Part shown: piece by piece, positions 62,576-64,000 of the stretch
Position numbering within the stretch: position 1 is the first letter of the stretch
How the letters are laid out: each line of letters begins with the position of its first letter
Assembly (NCBI GenBank): GCA_934539295.1
Contig: CAKTCN010000002.1
Coordinates: 1 to 64,000, forward strand
Reading direction: 5' to 3'
DNA length: 64,000 bases
Source of the DNA: an uncultured Allosphingosinicella sp.
Lineage (GTDB): Bacteria > Pseudomonadota > Alphaproteobacteria > Sphingomonadales > Sphingomonadaceae
Translations under genes and position numbers: made by a program
Notes under the pieces: generated by a model
The model's input: the letters and a program-made list of their open reading frames with translations, nothing else
Database searches by the model: none
What the model was told of the DNA's origin: nothing

Positions 62576-63019
62576 TTGCCCGGCCGGCAAAGCCTGGACG
62601 ACATCGACACGCACCTGCTCACCCTGTTGCGCGACGATGCCCGAAAGCCCATCGCCCAGCTGGCGAAGGATCTCGATATCCCGCGCAGCCAGATCTACTC
62701 GCGGCTCGCGCGGTTGGAGGATGAGGGCGTCGTCGACGGCTATACGGTGCGGCTCGGCGCCTCCTTCTCCGGCAGCCGCATCCGCGCCCACATGATGATC
62801 AAGACCACCCCGCGTTTCCGACGGGAGCTGGAGGTCACCCTGTCCAACATGGTGCAAGTCAGCGCCATCCACGCGATCAGCGGCGAGTTCGACTATATCG
62901 TGGTGCTGGAGGCGGAAGGTAGCGTCGAGCTGAACGGCCTGATCGACGAGATCGGTATCATCGACGGGATCGAGGAGACGAAAAGCTCGGTGATCCTCGC
63001 CACCAAGCTGGAGCGCTGA
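62576..63019 (+). CDS. Lrp/AsnC family transcriptional regulator
   Basis: A 147-residue regulator. The N-terminal winged helix-turn-helix spans LDDIDTHLLTLLRDDARKPI and ARLEDEGVVDGYTV; the C-terminal ligand-binding (RAM) domain contains VSAIHAISGEFDYIVVLEAE. It starts with TTG directly after the TAA of the fusion gene (TAATTG), so it is translated by coupling. It probably senses an amino acid such as Asp or Arg and controls this locus. The downstream oxidoreductase starts two bases after its stop. Confidence 0.93.
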   Translation: MPGRQSLDDIDTHLLTLLRDDARKPIAQLAKDLDIPRSQIYSRLARLEDEGVVDGYTVRLGASFSGSRIRAHMMIKTTPRFRRELEVTLSNMVQVSAIHAISGEFDYIVVLEAEGSVELNGLIDEIGIIDGIEETKSSVILATKLER

Positions 63020-63021
63020 GC

Positions 63022-64000
63022 GTGGCGACGCGGCGGCACGACGCCGTCATCATCGGGGGCGGGCATAATGGCCTGGTCTGCGCCTTCTACCTCGCCCGCG
63101 CGGGCCTGAACGTCCGTGTGCTCGAACGGCGGCATATCGTCGGCGGCGCGGCGGTCACCGAGGAGTTCCATCCGGGCTTCCGCAACTCGACGGCGAGCTA
63201 CACGGTAAGCCTGCTCCAGCCCAAGGTCATCGCTGACATGAAGCTGGCCAACCATGGCTATCGCGTGATCGAGCGTGCCGTGTCCAATTTCCTGCCGCAG
63301 GAGGATGGCCGCTACCTGCTGCTCGGCGGCGGGCTGGCGCGAACTCAGGCCGAGTTCCGCAAGTTCTCCGATCGCGATGCCGAGATGCTGCCGGCTTATT
63401 ACGAGGCGCTGGAAGGTGTTGCGGACATATTGCGCGACCTGGCGCTCAAGACACCGCCCAATGTGGGGGAGGGGCTTCGCACCCTTGTGGACGCGGCGCG
63501 GCAGGGCCGCACGCTCGCCACCATGCCGCTCAACCGGCAGCGTGACGCACTCGACCTGTTCACCAAGAGCGCACGAACCTTCCTCGACAGCTGGTTCGAG
63601 AGCGAGGCGGTGAAAGCCGCATTCGGATTCGACGCGGTCGTAGGCAATTATGCGAGTCCCGATACACCCGGCAGCGCCTATGTGCTGCTGCACCATGTGT
63701 TCGGAGAGGTGAACGGCAAGCGCGGCGCATGGGGCCATGCGGTCGGCGGCATGGGCGCCATCACTCAGGCGATGGCGCAGGCGTGCGCGCGCGCGGGCGT
63801 GGAGATCAGCCTCGAAGCGCCCGTGCGCCAGGTCCTTGTCGATGGCACCAAGACAGCCGGCGTGCTGCTGGAAAGCGGCGAGGAAATCGCGGCCGACATC
63901 GTGATCGCCAATGTCGGACCGAAGATCCTGTACGAACGCATGCTGGACCCATCGGACCTCGCGCCCGACTTCCTGCGCCGCATCCGCGCGTTCAAGGCGG
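63022..64000 (+). CDS. FAD-dependent oxidoreductase, PYROXD2/phytoene-desaturase-like (partial)
   Basis: The first 326 codons of a flavoprotein, cut by the window end. It starts at GTG 63022 with the dinucleotide-binding fold DAVIIGGGHNGLVCAFYLA, then EEFHPGFRNSTASYTVSLLQ, SWFESEAVKAAFGFDAVVGN and a substrate-side region VGGMGAITQAMAQACARAGV. This is the PYROXD2-like branch of NAD(P)/FAD amine-oxidase-related proteins, whose substrates are mostly unknown. Two bases separate it from the regulator gene, so it shares the operon of the fusion enzyme; an amine or amino-acid oxidation role is inference. Confidence 0.88.
   Translation, partial: MATRRHDAVIIGGGHNGLVCAFYLARAGLNVRVLERRHIVGGAAVTEEFHPGFRNSTASYTVSLLQPKVIADMKLANHGYRVIERAVSNFLPQEDGRYLLLGGGLARTQAEFRKFSDRDAEMLPAYYEALEGVADILRDLALKTPPNVGEGLRTLVDAARQGRTLATMPLNRQRDALDLFTKSARTFLDSWFESEAVKAAFGFDAVVGNYASPDTPGSAYVLLHHVFGEVNGKRGAWGHAVGGMGAITQAMAQACARAGVEISLEAPVRQVLVDGTKTAGVLLESGEEIAADIVIANVGPKILYERMLDPSDLAPDFLRRIRAFKA

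Noticed and set aside
61040..62872. A 610-codon frame antisense to the cyanophycinase-isoaspartyl peptidase fusion
   Set aside because: Same reason: a shadow of codon bias in the real gene, without motifs or a ribosome site.
1..64000. CRISPR array, prophage or secondary-metabolite cluster
   Set aside because: No regularly spaced direct repeats, no phage structural genes and no synthase genes were found on either strand.

Overview
The window is about 64 kb of GC-rich chromosomal DNA from an alphaproteobacterium, most likely a sphingomonad (order Sphingomonadales). This rests on the protein types: a DOMON-like protein, a 222-residue hypothetical and a 590-residue pre-xerD protein that look lineage-restricted, many TonB-dependent receptors, Flp pilins and DUF1178. 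It also rests on dispersed palindromic repeats of the kinds common in this group. No prophage, CRISPR array, rRNA or complete insertion sequence was seen. Nearly all of it is dense core genome with short operons.

Layout. 1-9.1 kb: tail of recG, a DMT exporter, tyrS, a DOMON/NamZ pair, and a leftward set (MoxR ATPase, VWA protein, aldehyde dehydrogenase, sulfotransferase). 9.3-13.8 kb: rplQ standing apart from rpoA, then a three-gene set of DUF2946 leader protein, TonB receptor and PepSY protein, which has the gene order of the copper-responsive CruR operon. 13.9-24.8 kb: prolyl oligopeptidase, a PHB-depolymerase-like esterase, guaA, a large soluble hybrid histidine kinase, GNAT and YffB proteins, panB. 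24.9-31.9 kb: aroKB (leftward), a secreted sphingomonad protein plus xerD, accA and an M48 lipoprotein. 32-37.5 kb: two Flp pilins, mutT, a methyltransferase, comF, grxC, a nitrilase-family protein, DUF1178, and an O-antigen-ligase gene broken by one stop codon. 37.5-42 kb: tRNA-Arg(CCT), folE and three secreted hydrolases.

42-48.6 kb: the leftward rpsF-rpsR-rplI operon, with a terminator-like hairpin in its leader, and the rightward fabD-fabG-acpP-fabF-mltG cluster. A 446-bp element sits inside the fab cluster: a GxxExxY (PD-(D/E)XK-like) gene bounded by a perfect 38-bp inverted repeat, lying directly against the fabD stop codon. The N-terminus of MltG is encoded by another palindromic repeat. 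48.8-53.4 kb: kdpFABC preceded by an extra 27-codon membrane peptide and with no kdpDE in the window. 53.4-57.5 kb: M61 peptidase, small unknowns and a zinc alcohol/formaldehyde dehydrogenase.

57.7-64 kb: a candidate scavenging locus. A TonB receptor faces a secreted 640-residue fusion of a cyanophycinase-type domain and an isoaspartyl-peptidase domain. An Lrp/AsnC regulator with a TTG start and an FAD oxidoreductase (cut by the window edge) follow directly. The fusion could in principle take cyanophycin-like polymer to free Asp and Arg with one polypeptide. This locus, the CruR-like leader and the GxxExxY element are the most interesting parts of the window.
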